From an uncultured Alphaproteobacteria bacterium (lineage in GTDB: Bacteria > Pseudomonadota > Alphaproteobacteria > UBA2966): DNA of 64,000 bases. Positions within the stretch are counted from its first letter, which is position 1. Every line of letters starts with the position of its first letter. Below, in pieces: positions 8,189-16,478 of this stretch. Made by a program: the position numbers and the translations under genes. The notes under the pieces were generated by a model. The model was not told the origin of the DNA. It made no database searches and saw nothing but the letters and a program-made list of their open reading frames with translations. The DNA lies in NCBI GenBank assembly GCA_958295725.1, contig OY282368.1, forward strand, positions 2,440,001 to 2,504,000, in the 5' to 3' direction.

Positions 8189-9079
8189 TCACCGGGCGCG
8201 TTCCCGTTCGGGCAGCGCGTACCGTTCCTCGAGCGCGGCGACCTCGTTCATCCCCATGAGGTTCAGCATCTCGTCGAAGGTGGGCAGGTCGGCCTCCATG
8301 TCGGCCCAGGTCCGCTTCTCCTTGAGACGGTCGAGGCAGCCCAGCGCCGCGCGGATCGTCGACAGCAGGAGCAGGCCGGGATAGATCGCGAGCTTGAACC
8401 CGAGCGCCCCCAGCTCCCCGGCGGACAACAGCGGCGTCTTTCGGCTCGACGCCAGGTTGGCGACCTGGGGGACGCCGAAGGCGCTCCCGATCCGTGCCAT
8501 CTGGCGCCTGTCCGTCGGCGCCTCGACGAAGAGCATGTCGGCGCCGGCCTCTTCGTACAGGGCGGCGCGGGCGAGCGCCGCGTCGAACCCTTCCACCGCG
8601 ATGGCGTCGGTGCGGGCGATGACGACGAAATCGGGATCCGTCCTCGCGTCGACCGCCGCCTTGACCTTGGCCACCATCTCTTCCGCCGGAACGAGCTGCT
8701 TGCCGACGAAGTGGCCGCAGCGCTTCGGGATGACCTGGTCCTCGATATGGACGGCGGCGACTCCGGCCCGTTCGTAGCTCCGGATCGCGCGGCGGACGTT
8801 CAGCGGGCCGCCGTAGCCGTTGTCGCAATCGGCGATGACGGGCAGCCCCGAGGCGTCCACGACGCGGGCCGCGTTATCGACCATCTCCGTCATGGTCAGC
8901 AGGCCGACGTCGGGCATGCCGAGGCGCACGGCCGTCGTCCCGGCGCCGGTCATGTAGACGGCCGGGAACCCCTTGTGGGCGACGAGCCGGGCGTAGAAGG
9001 GATCCGGCGCCCCTGGCGCCATGATGACGTCCGGTCCGGCCAGCAACCGGCGAAAGGCGGCGGCAGCACTGTCTGTCAC
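8189..9079 (-). CDS. Isocitrate lyase/PEP mutase-family enzyme
   Basis: The 296-residue protein belongs to the ICL/PEPM superfamily of C-C or P-C bond enzymes. It shows VYMTGAGTTAVRLGMPDVGLLT, the metal-binding segment IADCDNGYGG, and the lid motif EDQVIPKRCGH with the cysteine typical of lyases in this family (for example 2-methylisocitrate lyase or oxaloacetate decarboxylase-like members). ARTDA and FVEAPTD follow. I chose the GTG at 9079, with GGGAG 9 bases upstream, because relatives begin just before RRLLAGPDVIMAPG. Divergent from the hydrolase at 9195. Exact substrate not determinable. Confidence 0.82.
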   Translation of the reverse strand: MTDSAAAAFRRLLAGPDVIMAPGAPDPFYARLVAHKGFPAVYMTGAGTTAVRLGMPDVGLLTMTEMVDNAARVVDASGLPVIADCDNGYGGPLNVRRAIRSYERAGVAAVHIEDQVIPKRCGHFVGKQLVPAEEMVAKVKAAVDARTDPDFVVIARTDAIAVEGFDAALARAALYEEAGADMLFVEAPTDRRQMARIGSAFGVPQVANLASSRKTPLLSAGELGALGFKLAIYPGLLLLSTIRAALGCLDRLKEKRTWADMEADLPTFDEMLNLMGMNEVAALEERYALPERERAR

Positions 9080-9194
9080 GGTCCCGATCTCCCGAAAAGG
9101 CGTTCCGGCGACATGGAGCGACTTTACCACCTCCGTCCCACCCGGTAACGTTGCCGCGTGGCGCGAAGCGGCGCGAAGGGGAAAGAGCCGGCCC

Positions 9195-9884
9195 ATGGAA
9201 CTCTCGGACAAGACAGCCCGCCGGATGTGGGAGGAGCTCAAGGCCGATCCGAAGCCGCGTTTCGGTTTCGGCAGGCGGCTGATGGTCGTGAACGTCGACG
9301 TCCAGAAATCCTTCACGCTGGAGGACGAATACACGTCCGCCTATTCGACGCACCCCGGGCAGATCGACTACATCAACGAGATCTCCGGCATCGCCCGGTC
9401 GAAGAACTTGCCCGTCGTGTGGACCTACGTCGCCTACATGGAGAACGCCGACGACTGCGGCGTCTGGGGAACCCGGAACGATCACGAGGGCGCCCTGCAG
9501 AACATCAAGGTCGGCTCGCGCAAGGCGGAACTCGACGACCGCTGCGATATCGACCGCGACAACGACATCGTCATCAACAAACGGGGCGCGTCGGCATTCT
9601 TCCAGACGCACCTGCCGTCGCTCTGCGTGTGGTACCGGACCGACACCGTCATCGTGACGGGCGGATCGACCTCCGGCTGCGTGCGCGCGACGGTGGTGGA
9701 CAGCCTTCAGAGCGGCTATCGCACCGTCGTCCCCGAGGAGTGCACCTCGGACCGGCACGAGAGCCCGCACTTCGCCAACCTCTACGACATGGCGGCGAAG
9801 TACGCCGACGTGATACCGGCCCAGGAGGTGATCGACCACCTCAACGAATACGCGACGGCGAACGACCGGGGAGGAAGGCTGTGA
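9195..9884 (+). CDS. Isochorismatase-family cysteine hydrolase, copy 1
   Basis: The 229-residue product has the cysteine-hydrolase triad of the isochorismatase-like family: D35 in VVNVDVQKSF, K129 in INKRGASAFF and C162 in GGSTSGCVRAT. N-carbamoylsarcosine and related ureido or amide hydrolases share this layout. Its stop overlaps the GTG of the next gene (GTGA), so the two are coupled. A second copy stands at 11769 at the far end of the same cassette. Substrate unknown; the context of PuuE-like deacetylases suggests a nitrogenous ring or ureide compound (inference). Confidence 0.83.
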   Translation: MELSDKTARRMWEELKADPKPRFGFGRRLMVVNVDVQKSFTLEDEYTSAYSTHPGQIDYINEISGIARSKNLPVVWTYVAYMENADDCGVWGTRNDHEGALQNIKVGSRKAELDDRCDIDRDNDIVINKRGASAFFQTHLPSLCVWYRTDTVIVTGGSTSGCVRATVVDSLQSGYRTVVPEECTSDRHESPHFANLYDMAAKYADVIPAQEVIDHLNEYATANDRGGRL

Positions 9885-10795
9885 CACTCAGCGATCCCGG
9901 CATCTACGCGTATTCGCCGTACAACGACCGGCCCAGGATCACCTGGCCGAACGGCGCCCGCGTCGCCTTCTGGGTGGCGCCCAATATCGAATTCTACGAG
10001 ACCCATCCACCCGCCAACCCGGTTCGCCAGGACATGTCGAGGCCGGCGCCGGACGTCGCCTTCTACGCTCACCGCGACTACGGCAACCGGGTCGGCGTCT
10101 GGCGCATGATGGAGGCGATGGACCGTTACGGCGTGCGCGGCAGCGTGTCGCTCAACGTGGCCGTCTGCGACCATCACCCCGAGATCATCGAGGCGTGCGT
10201 CGAGCGCGGCTGGGAGCTGTTCTCCCACGGCGTCTACAACACCCGCTACCAGTACGGCATGAGCGAGGCGCAGCACCGCGCGCTCATCGAGGACGCGATC
10301 GAGACCATCGACAAGGCGTCCGGCCAGAAGCTGGCCGGCTGGCTGTCGCCGGCGTTGAGCAACACGGAGCAGACGCTCGACCTGCTGGCGGAGTACGGGG
10401 TGCTGTACACCTGCGATCTCTTCCACGACGACCAGCCGCAGCCCGTCAAGGTCGAGCGGGGCCGTCTGATCAGCATCCCCTATTCGCTGGAGATGAACGA
10501 CATCGTGGTCTACCACCAGATCAACTCGAGCCCGCCGCGCCAGTACACCGAGGTGATCAAGCGGCAGTTCGACCAGCTCTACGAGGAAGGGGCGGAGAAC
10601 GGCACCGTCATGTGCATCCCGCTGCATCCGTTCCTCGTCGGCCAGCCGCATCGGGTCGGTCCGTTCGCCGAGGCGCTCGAATACATCACCGGCCACGACG
10701 ACGTCTGGGTGACGACGGGACGCGAGATCGCCGAGTACTACTTCGAACACCACTACGACGCCGTCGTCGCGGCCCAGTCCGCCGCCGGGGAGTGA
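9881..10795 (+). CDS. Polysaccharide deacetylase-family (PuuE-like) hydrolase, copy 1
   Basis: The 304-residue protein resembles the PuuE/allantoinase branch of the polysaccharide deacetylase family: VAFWVAPNIEFYE, HRDYGNRVGVWRMMEAMDRYGVRGSVSLN, GWELFSHGVYNTRY, a central GWLSPALSNTEQTLDLLAEYG and a final HPFLVGQPHRVGPF. The second histidine expected in a canonical metal site (H-x3-H) is absent after SHG, as in metal-independent PuuE. It starts with GTG at 9881, overlapping the previous stop, with GGGGAGGAAGGCT upstream. A paralogue follows 4 bases after its stop. Probably hydrolyses a cyclic amide or ureide; substrate unknown. Confidence 0.8.
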   Translation: MTLSDPGIYAYSPYNDRPRITWPNGARVAFWVAPNIEFYETHPPANPVRQDMSRPAPDVAFYAHRDYGNRVGVWRMMEAMDRYGVRGSVSLNVAVCDHHPEIIEACVERGWELFSHGVYNTRYQYGMSEAQHRALIEDAIETIDKASGQKLAGWLSPALSNTEQTLDLLAEYGVLYTCDLFHDDQPQPVKVERGRLISIPYSLEMNDIVVYHQINSSPPRQYTEVIKRQFDQLYEEGAENGTVMCIPLHPFLVGQPHRVGPFAEALEYITGHDDVWVTTGREIAEYYFEHHYDAVVAAQSAAGE

Positions 10796-10799
10796 CGCC

Positions 10800-11723
10800 A
10801 TGAGCCTGCCCGACGATTATCTCGTGTACCCGATCCGCGGCTACGGGATGGACCACGACCGCTACGGCTGGGATATCCTGTTCCGCAGAAAGCCCGTCGA
10901 ATGGCCGGGCGGCGCGCGCGTGGCGCTGTGGATCACGCCGCTGCTGCAATGGTTCCCGATGGACATGGAGACCAGGCCGGTGGCGCCGCCCGGCGGATTC
11001 AACCGGCCCTATCCCGACTACCGGAACTATTCCCACCGCGACTACAGCCTGCGCGTCGGCATCTTCCGCTTCTTCAGGCTCTTCGACGAGCTCGGGATCA
11101 AGGCGTCGGCGGCGATGAATTCCGCCGTCGGCGAGCGGTACCCGGTCGTCGTCGACGAGATCAACCGGCGGAGCTGGGAGGTCATCGCCCACGGCGCGCA
11201 CATGGGCCGTATGCACTACGGGGGCATGGACGAGAAGCTGGAGGCCGAGCGCGTCGAGAGCTGCATCCGGTCGCTGCGCGAGACCACGGGCCAGCCGGTC
11301 CGGGGCTGGTTGTCCATCGGCAAGTCCGAATCGGACAACACCCCCGACCTTCTGGCGGCGAACGGGATCGAGTACCAGTGCGACTGGTGCAACGACGACA
11401 TGCCGTACCGCTTCAGGACCAGGAACGGCGACCTCTTCGCCATGCCCCACACGGTCGAGCTCGACGACCGGGAGGCGCTGCTGCGCTTCCATCACCGCGA
11501 GGCGGAGTTCGTGCAGCAGATCAAGGACCAGTTCGACGTGCTCCACGCCGAGGCCGAGCGGTACGGCGGGCGGATCCTGTCGATCTCCCTGCATCCGTGG
11601 GTGATGGGACATCCCTACCGGATCGGCTATCTCCGGGAGGCCCTGGAGTACGTTCTCGGACACGACGGCGTCTGGCCCGCCACGGGAGCGGAGATTCTCG
11701 ACGCCTGCAAGGAACAGGCGTAG
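10800..11723 (+). CDS. Polysaccharide deacetylase-family (PuuE-like) hydrolase, copy 2
   Basis: This 307-residue paralogue of the preceding gene carries PGGARVALWITPLLQWFPMD, HRDYSLRVGIFRFFRLFDELGIKASAAMN, VIAHGAHMGRMHYGGM, RGWLSIGKSESDNTPDLLAANG and ISLHPWVMGHPYRIGYL. The two copies have diverged throughout, so this is not a recent duplication. It lies in tight operon spacing with copy 1 and before the second cysteine hydrolase. In the family such proteins act on allantoin-like or N-acetyl substrates. The specific reaction cannot be read from the sequence. Confidence 0.8.
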   Translation: MSLPDDYLVYPIRGYGMDHDRYGWDILFRRKPVEWPGGARVALWITPLLQWFPMDMETRPVAPPGGFNRPYPDYRNYSHRDYSLRVGIFRFFRLFDELGIKASAAMNSAVGERYPVVVDEINRRSWEVIAHGAHMGRMHYGGMDEKLEAERVESCIRSLRETTGQPVRGWLSIGKSESDNTPDLLAANGIEYQCDWCNDDMPYRFRTRNGDLFAMPHTVELDDREALLRFHHREAEFVQQIKDQFDVLHAEAERYGGRILSISLHPWVMGHPYRIGYLREALEYVLGHDGVWPATGAEILDACKEQA

Positions 11724-11768
11724 GCGGCGATCCACGAACGAGGTCGAATCGGCAGGAAAGGCGGAACC

Positions 11769-12446
11769 GTGGAACTCTCGAACAAGACGGCCCGGCAGAT
11801 GTACGAGGACCTGAAGTCGGCGCCGCCGCGGCGCAAGTTCGGCTTCGGCCGCAAGCCCATCATCGTCAACGTCGACGTGCAGAGCGCCTTCACGCTGGAG
11901 GAGGAATACGACTCCGCCTATTCCACCGATCCCGGACAGATGGAGTACATCAACGAGATCTGCGGGATCGCGCGGTCGAAGGGACTGCCGGTCGCGTGGT
12001 GCTACGTCGCCTACACGGAGAACGGACACGATTGCGGCGTGCGCGGCACCCGGAGCGACGGCCCGACCGCCCTGCAGAACATAAAGATCGGATCGAGGAT
12101 GGCCGAGCTCGACCCCCGGCTGACCGTCGACAGGGGCCGCGACGTGATCTATCGCAAGGTCGGCGCGTCGGCCTTCTTCCAGACGCACCTGCCGTCGCTC
12201 TGCGTCTGGTACGGCGTCGACACGGTGATCGTCACCGGCGGCTCGACCTCGGGGTGCATCCGCTCGACGGTGCTCGACAGCGTGCAGCACGGCTACCGCA
12301 CCATCGTGCCCGAGGAGTGCGTCGCCGACGTGCACGAGAGCCCCCACTTCCAGAACCTTTACGACATGGCCAAGAAGTACGCCGACGTCGTCCCCGTCGC
12401 CGAGGTCGCCGACTACCTCGACGGCTACGTCCCCGCGAACGGGTAG
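11769..12446 (+). CDS. Isochorismatase-family cysteine hydrolase, copy 2
   Basis: This 225-residue paralogue of the gene at 9195 shares the N-terminus MELSNKTARQMYEDLK, the triad D36 (IVNVDVQSAF), K130 (IYRKVGASAFF) and C163 (GGSTSGCIRST), and the C-terminal HESPHFQNLYDMAKKYADVV. The start is GTG, aligned with the ATG of copy 1, with CAGGAAAGGCGG upstream. It closes the hydrolase-deacetylase-deacetylase-hydrolase cassette. Substrate unknown. Confidence 0.83.
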   Translation: MELSNKTARQMYEDLKSAPPRRKFGFGRKPIIVNVDVQSAFTLEEEYDSAYSTDPGQMEYINEICGIARSKGLPVAWCYVAYTENGHDCGVRGTRSDGPTALQNIKIGSRMAELDPRLTVDRGRDVIYRKVGASAFFQTHLPSLCVWYGVDTVIVTGGSTSGCIRSTVLDSVQHGYRTIVPEECVADVHESPHFQNLYDMAKKYADVVPVAEVADYLDGYVPANG

Positions 12447-12475
12447 CCGGGTTCGCCGCGCCCCGGCAGGCGGCG

Positions 12476-13423
12476 CTACAGGGAGAGCACGTCCTTCGCG
12501 TATATCTCCATCTTCTCGAGCGCCTCGCCCAGCGTCGGGCTCAGGAAGTTGAAGTTCAGCAAACCGACGCCCAACCCGCGAAAGTATTCGACGTCGCCGG
12601 CGATCTCCTCGGGCGCGCCCATGAACAGTCGCCGGCCGCCGCCGTCGGCGGTCGTCCCCGTGACGCCGGCCCAGTTGGCCCAGAACGCCAGCACGATCGT
12701 CGCCGGGTCACGTCCTTTCTTCTCGGCCATCGCGCGGAGCCGGTCGACGTTGGCCTTGTAGCGCTCGCGCGTGTCCATCCGGTTCCTGGGGTTCGCGCCG
12801 AGGGGATACCAGCCGTCGCCCAACTCGACGGCCCGCCGAAGCGCGGGGCCGCTCTCGCCGCCGACGAATATCGGGGGATGCGGCTTCTGGACCGGCTTGG
12901 GCGCGAAGACGACGTCCGAGAAACTCGCGTAATCGCCCCGCATGGAGGGGCTCTCGCGCGTCCACAGCTCCTTGAAGGCGCGGATGTACTCGTCGGTGAC
13001 CTTGCCACGCTCAGCGTGCGGGGGCGCGCCGAGGGCCTCGAACTCCTCCTTCATCCAGCCGGCGCCGACGCCGACCGCGAGGCGGCCGCCGGACAGCACG
13101 TCGATGGTCGCGAGCATCTTCGCCGTCAACACGGCCGGGCGGTGGGGGACGACGAGCACGGAGGTGAGGAGCCGCGGCCTTGTCGTGACCGCGGCCGCCC
13201 AGGTCAGGACCGTGAGCTGGTCGAGACAGTCGCCCGTTTCGCCGCCGGGCATCTCGCCGGTCTCCGAGTACGGGTACTCGAAGGCGTAGGCGCGCGGGAT
13301 GACGAGGTGGTCGGGAACGGTGAGATAGTGGTATCCGAGCCGCTCGCCGCGCTCGGCCATCGCGCGGACGCCTTCCGGGTTGGCGAGCGGGCCGCGCGTC
13401 GGCAAACCGAATCCGAATTGCAT
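12476..13423 (-). CDS. LLM-class (luciferase-like) oxidoreductase
   Basis: The 315-residue protein has the luciferase-like monooxygenase TIM-barrel pattern of F420/FMN-dependent oxidoreductases: MQFGFGLPTRGPLANPEG, YLTVPDHLVIP, the flavin-region signature DVLSGGRLAVGVGAGWMKEE, PPIFVGGESGPALRRAVELGDGWYP. GGGAGG sits 6 bases before the ATG. It faces the hydrolase cassette convergently, with about 30 bases between stops. Whether it uses F420 or FMN cannot be told from sequence alone. Confidence 0.83.
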   Translation of the reverse strand: MQFGFGLPTRGPLANPEGVRAMAERGERLGYHYLTVPDHLVIPRAYAFEYPYSETGEMPGGETGDCLDQLTVLTWAAAVTTRPRLLTSVLVVPHRPAVLTAKMLATIDVLSGGRLAVGVGAGWMKEEFEALGAPPHAERGKVTDEYIRAFKELWTRESPSMRGDYASFSDVVFAPKPVQKPHPPIFVGGESGPALRRAVELGDGWYPLGANPRNRMDTRERYKANVDRLRAMAEKKGRDPATIVLAFWANWAGVTGTTADGGGRRLFMGAPEEIAGDVEYFRGLGVGLLNFNFLSPTLGEALEKMEIYAKDVLSL

Positions 13424-13643
13424 GGCGATCCTCCCTGAGCCGATCCAGCGCCAGTCTGCCACCGCGTCCGGAGCGGGGCAAACGCGGCGTGCGCGTGGGA
13501 TGCCCGGGGTCGCCGGGGATCGGGCGATATCGGCGCCGCGTTGAAGCGGCTCTCGCGATCGGGTATCAAGCCGAGTCATGGCGCAGACGCCGGAAGGCAT
13601 CGCGTTTCCTCTCGACCGAACCCGACGCGGCGGGACGACGGCC

Positions 13644-14921
13644 ATGAAGCTGAAGCATGTGGAGATCGAGAACTACCGGGCCATCGAGAAGCTCGACCTG
13701 CCGCTCGATCCCGTCCTGACGGTGCTCCACGGCGCCAACGGGCATGGCAAGACCAGCGTCCTGAGCGCCATCGCGACCGGCCTCGGCAGCATCCCCAGGC
13801 TCTTGCCCGACGTTTCCAGCGTCGGGTTCCTCAGGACCGACCGGCGCGGATCGCGGCCCTTGCGGGTCGGCCTGACGACCGTCGACGGAATTTCATGGGA
13901 ACGGCGGGTGCGGGGAGAACGGAGAAGGATCTCCCGGCAAGACTTGAAGAAAGCGATGGAGGCCATCGTCGAGGCGGACCGGGAAGGCGCCGAACCGCGA
14001 GACCTTCCTATCTTCGCCTTCTACGACACCGACCGCGCGGTATTCGACGCGCCGCATCGACGCCGGGGCTTCAAGACAGAGTTTCCGCGTTACGCGGCGC
14101 TGGAAGGGGCGCTCGCCCTCCGCACCAACTTCAGGGAGTTCTTCAAGTGGTTCTACGCACTGGAGAACGAGGAATTGCGAGAAAAGAACGAACGGCGGAA
14201 CTGGGACTACCGGTTGAAGGAGCTGAATGCCGTCCGCGTGGCGATCGAACGCATGGTTCCCGGAGTCTCCGACCCCCGGATCAGACTCCGGCCCCTGCGG
14301 TTCGCCGTGTCCATGAAGTCGGGAGCCGGCAAGACGGAAGAACTCGCGCTCGACCAGTTGAGCGGGGGTTACCGCATCATGCTGGCGCTCGCCGCAGATC
14401 TCGCCCGGCGCATGGCGCAAGGGAACTCGCATCTCGACGACCCGCTCGAGTCGGAAGCGATCGTGTTGATCGACGAAGCCGACCTGCACCTGCATCCCGC
14501 ATGGCAACAGCGCGTGCTGCCCGACCTGACGAGAACCTTCCCGAATACGCAGTTCATCGTCTCCACCCACAGCCCGCAGGTGCTGACCACCGTGCGCCCC
14601 GAGCAGATTGTCGAAATGTGCCGCGAAGACGGCCGCATCGTCGCCGGACAATCGTCCGCGCCGACCTATGGCGCCGAGGCGGGAAGCGTGCTTGAAGTAA
14701 TCATGGGCGTGAGGGAACGGCCAGCCGCCGAATACAACGAATTCGTAGAGAAACTTGAGGAATACATGCGTCTCGTCGATGACGGCCACGGTCGATCCGA
14801 GGATGCCATGTCGCTCAGGGGCGAACTCGAAAACCTTTCTCCCAGGGATTCGGCGCTCGACGCGGCGGATATGGAGATGGAACGGCAGGAAATCTTCGAA
14901 CGGTTGGGCAAGGCTTCTTGA
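13644..14921 (+). CDS. ptuA: AAA-type ATPase of a Septu-like defence system (PtuA-like)
   Basis: The 425-residue protein is an ABC/OLD-class ATPase without membrane segments: Walker A GANGHGKTS at 30-38, signature LSGGYR at 239-244, Walker B IVLIDEADLHLHP at 273-285 and an H-loop STHSP near 309. FYDTDRAVF near 127 is also seen in PtuA-type proteins. It overlaps the next gene, an HNH nuclease, by four bases (TTGA). This ATPase plus HNH pairing defines type I Septu and the effector of some retrons; no reverse transcriptase is near, so Septu is the better call. I prefer the ATG at 13644; an in-frame ATG at 13578 adds 22 residues. Defence role is inferred from family and pairing. Confidence 0.8.
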   Translation: MKLKHVEIENYRAIEKLDLPLDPVLTVLHGANGHGKTSVLSAIATGLGSIPRLLPDVSSVGFLRTDRRGSRPLRVGLTTVDGISWERRVRGERRRISRQDLKKAMEAIVEADREGAEPRDLPIFAFYDTDRAVFDAPHRRRGFKTEFPRYAALEGALALRTNFREFFKWFYALENEELREKNERRNWDYRLKELNAVRVAIERMVPGVSDPRIRLRPLRFAVSMKSGAGKTEELALDQLSGGYRIMLALAADLARRMAQGNSHLDDPLESEAIVLIDEADLHLHPAWQQRVLPDLTRTFPNTQFIVSTHSPQVLTTVRPEQIVEMCREDGRIVAGQSSAPTYGAEAGSVLEVIMGVRERPAAEYNEFVEKLEEYMRLVDDGHGRSEDAMSLRGELENLSPRDSALDAADMEMERQEIFERLGKAS

Positions 14922-15337
14922 AGCGGATACGACAATTTCAGGGCCCCGTACCCGGTCTTGCCAGCTACAGGAAGCGGGTGGGAGCAAACGCCAGTTGGGA
15001 GGGATATCGCAGCCGCCACGCAGGCCAGAAGCGGTATCGAAAACTCATCAAAGAGCTTGCCAGTCTTCAGCACGGGCTCTGCGGTTACTGCGAGATCGAT
15101 CTTCGCAAGGGAGACCGTCAAGTCGAGCACGTCGTTCCGGTAAGCGCCTGCCCGGCCCGCGCTCTCGACGCCGCGAACATGGTCGCTTGTTGCAGGGGCG
15201 GCGCATCGGATGACCCCGACGTTCGGCACGACCGGGAGCGGTTCTCGCCGCGAGAGGAAAGTTGCGGTCATGCGAAAGGTGATAACGACGACCCGGACTT
15301 CGTGGACCCGAGGACGTTGCCGGACCTGCCGTCGTGA
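14918..15337 (+). pseudogene. ptuB: HNH nuclease of Septu-like system (PtuB-like), N-terminal part, cut by IS
   Basis: The N-terminal 139 codons encode an HNH nuclease of the TIGR02646/PtuB type. It has a zinc-binding pair C55-x2-C58 (LCGYC), the active-site VEHVVP with H71, N87 (AANMVACC, C91/C92) and SCGHAKGD (C116 to D122). The TTG start at 14918 overlaps the ptuA stop. The frame ends at 15335-15337 in a TGA that is the first three bases of the inserted IS481-like element. The missing 108 codons lie beyond the IS at 16479-16805 in the matching frame. The HNH and zinc residues are all before the break, so a shortened nuclease may still be made. Confidence 0.82.
15330..15334. repeat. Left target-site duplication of the IS481-like element
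   Basis: CGTCG immediately left of the element, matched by CGTCG immediately right of it at 16474-16478. It lies inside the ptuB frame. Confidence 0.7.
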
Positions 15338-16473
15338 CCTCGTTCAGACAGAAGTGAGACGCGGCCCTTGATGTAAGGGCGGGGGTCTCCGACGCTGTTG
15401 GTGCTGAACAAGCAGCGTGAAGGAGAACCCCCATGCAGACCTTCGGCCTGCCCCGGCAGATTACACGAGGAGCCGCCCTGGCGTCGCGCCTGTGCGGCAA
15501 GGAGCGGAGCGACGAAGCGCACAGGCGCGACGCCCTTGAGCGCTGGCGCCAGGCCAGGGCCGACGGCCTGACCGCACGAGCGGCCGCCAACGCCGTCGGC
15601 GTGCCGAGATCGACCCTCTACCGGTGGCAGAGGCTGGCGGACCGCAACCGCCTCAAGCCGTGCTCGCGACGCCCGCACACCCCGCGCCGGCCCACCTGGT
15701 CGGCGGCGCTGGTGACGGCGGTCCGGGAGACACGCGCCGACTACCCCATGTGGGGCAAGGCCAAGATCGCCGTCCTGCTGCGGCGCCACGGGCACGCGGC
15801 AAGCGAGAGCACCACGGGCCGCATCCTCAAGACCCTCATGGAGCGCGGCGCCGTCACCCCGGTCCCGACCTTGCGCCGCAACGGACCGCGCGCCGCCCGG
15901 CGCCTCAGGCCATACGCCAGACGCCTGCCCAGGGGCCGCAAGCCCACAAGTCCCGGAGAGATCGTCCAACTCGACACCCTCACCGTCTCGCCACACACAG
16001 CCCGGCCCGCCATCAAGCAGTTCACCGCCCATGACCCCGTCACCAAATGGACCTGCGCACAGGCCTGGAGACGCGCAACCGCACACAACGCCAGGCGCTT
16101 CCTCGACAAGCTCCAGGCCGACATGCCCTTCCCCATCCAAGCCATCCAGGTCGATGGAGGCTCCGAGTTCAAGGCCGACTTCGAGACCGAATGCCAGCGC
16201 CGCCGCATCGACCTGTTCGAACTCCCGCCACGCTCGCCCAAGCTCAACGGTCACGTCGAGCGCAACAACGGCGCCTGGAGATACGAGTTCTACGCCTCAT
16301 GGGACCTGCCCGACGACAACCTCGACGACATCAACCGATGGATCGACGCCTTCGCCGACGAATTCAACACCTTCAGACCGCACCAGGCCCTTGGCGGACA
16401 CACCCCCGCCCAGTACCTTCACTCACTGACAGCCAAAGAGACCCCCGTGTCTCATATGTCCTGAACCAGGACA
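15335..16473 (+). mobile_element. IS481-like insertion sequence (1139 bp), intact
   Basis: The element is bounded by imperfect inverted ends: left TGACCTCGTTCAGACAG and, read inward from the right, TGTCCTGGTTCAGGACA. Both continue to a shared TGAGAC. It carries a single transposase gene and is flanked by a 5-bp duplication CGTCG. It interrupts ptuB between codons 139 and 140. The ends were set by the inverted-repeat match, the duplication and the exact restoration of the ptuB frame. Confidence 0.85.
15433..16464 (+). CDS. IS481-like transposase
   Basis: The 343-residue transposase has an N-terminal helix-turn-helix (TARAAANAVGVPRSTLYRWQ, about residues 48-67) and an integrase core with the DDE triad: IVQLDTLTV, AIQVDGGSEF and GHVERNNG. 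A C-terminal FNTFRPHQALGGHTPAQYL is typical of IS481/IS3-like enzymes. The ATG follows GAAGGAGAACCCCC. The frame is intact, so the element may be active. Close relatives of its first 44 codons occur in the truncated copy at 16922-17152. Confidence 0.92.
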   Translation: MQTFGLPRQITRGAALASRLCGKERSDEAHRRDALERWRQARADGLTARAAANAVGVPRSTLYRWQRLADRNRLKPCSRRPHTPRRPTWSAALVTAVRETRADYPMWGKAKIAVLLRRHGHAASESTTGRILKTLMERGAVTPVPTLRRNGPRAARRLRPYARRLPRGRKPTSPGEIVQLDTLTVSPHTARPAIKQFTAHDPVTKWTCAQAWRRATAHNARRFLDKLQADMPFPIQAIQVDGGSEFKADFETECQRRRIDLFELPPRSPKLNGHVERNNGAWRYEFYASWDLPDDNLDDINRWIDAFADEFNTFRPHQALGGHTPAQYLHSLTAKETPVSHMS

Positions 16474-16478
16474 CGTCG
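16474..16478. repeat. Right target-site duplication of the IS481-like element
   Basis: CGTCG directly after the right inverted end ACA at 16473, identical to 15330-15334. Removing the IS and this copy rejoins the two halves of ptuB in frame. Confidence 0.7.

Noticed and set aside
10901-13438. 845-codon plus-strand open frame across the deacetylase, hydrolase and LLM genes
   Set aside because: It overlaps three recognisable genes in other frames and has no domain signature; a GC-driven shadow.
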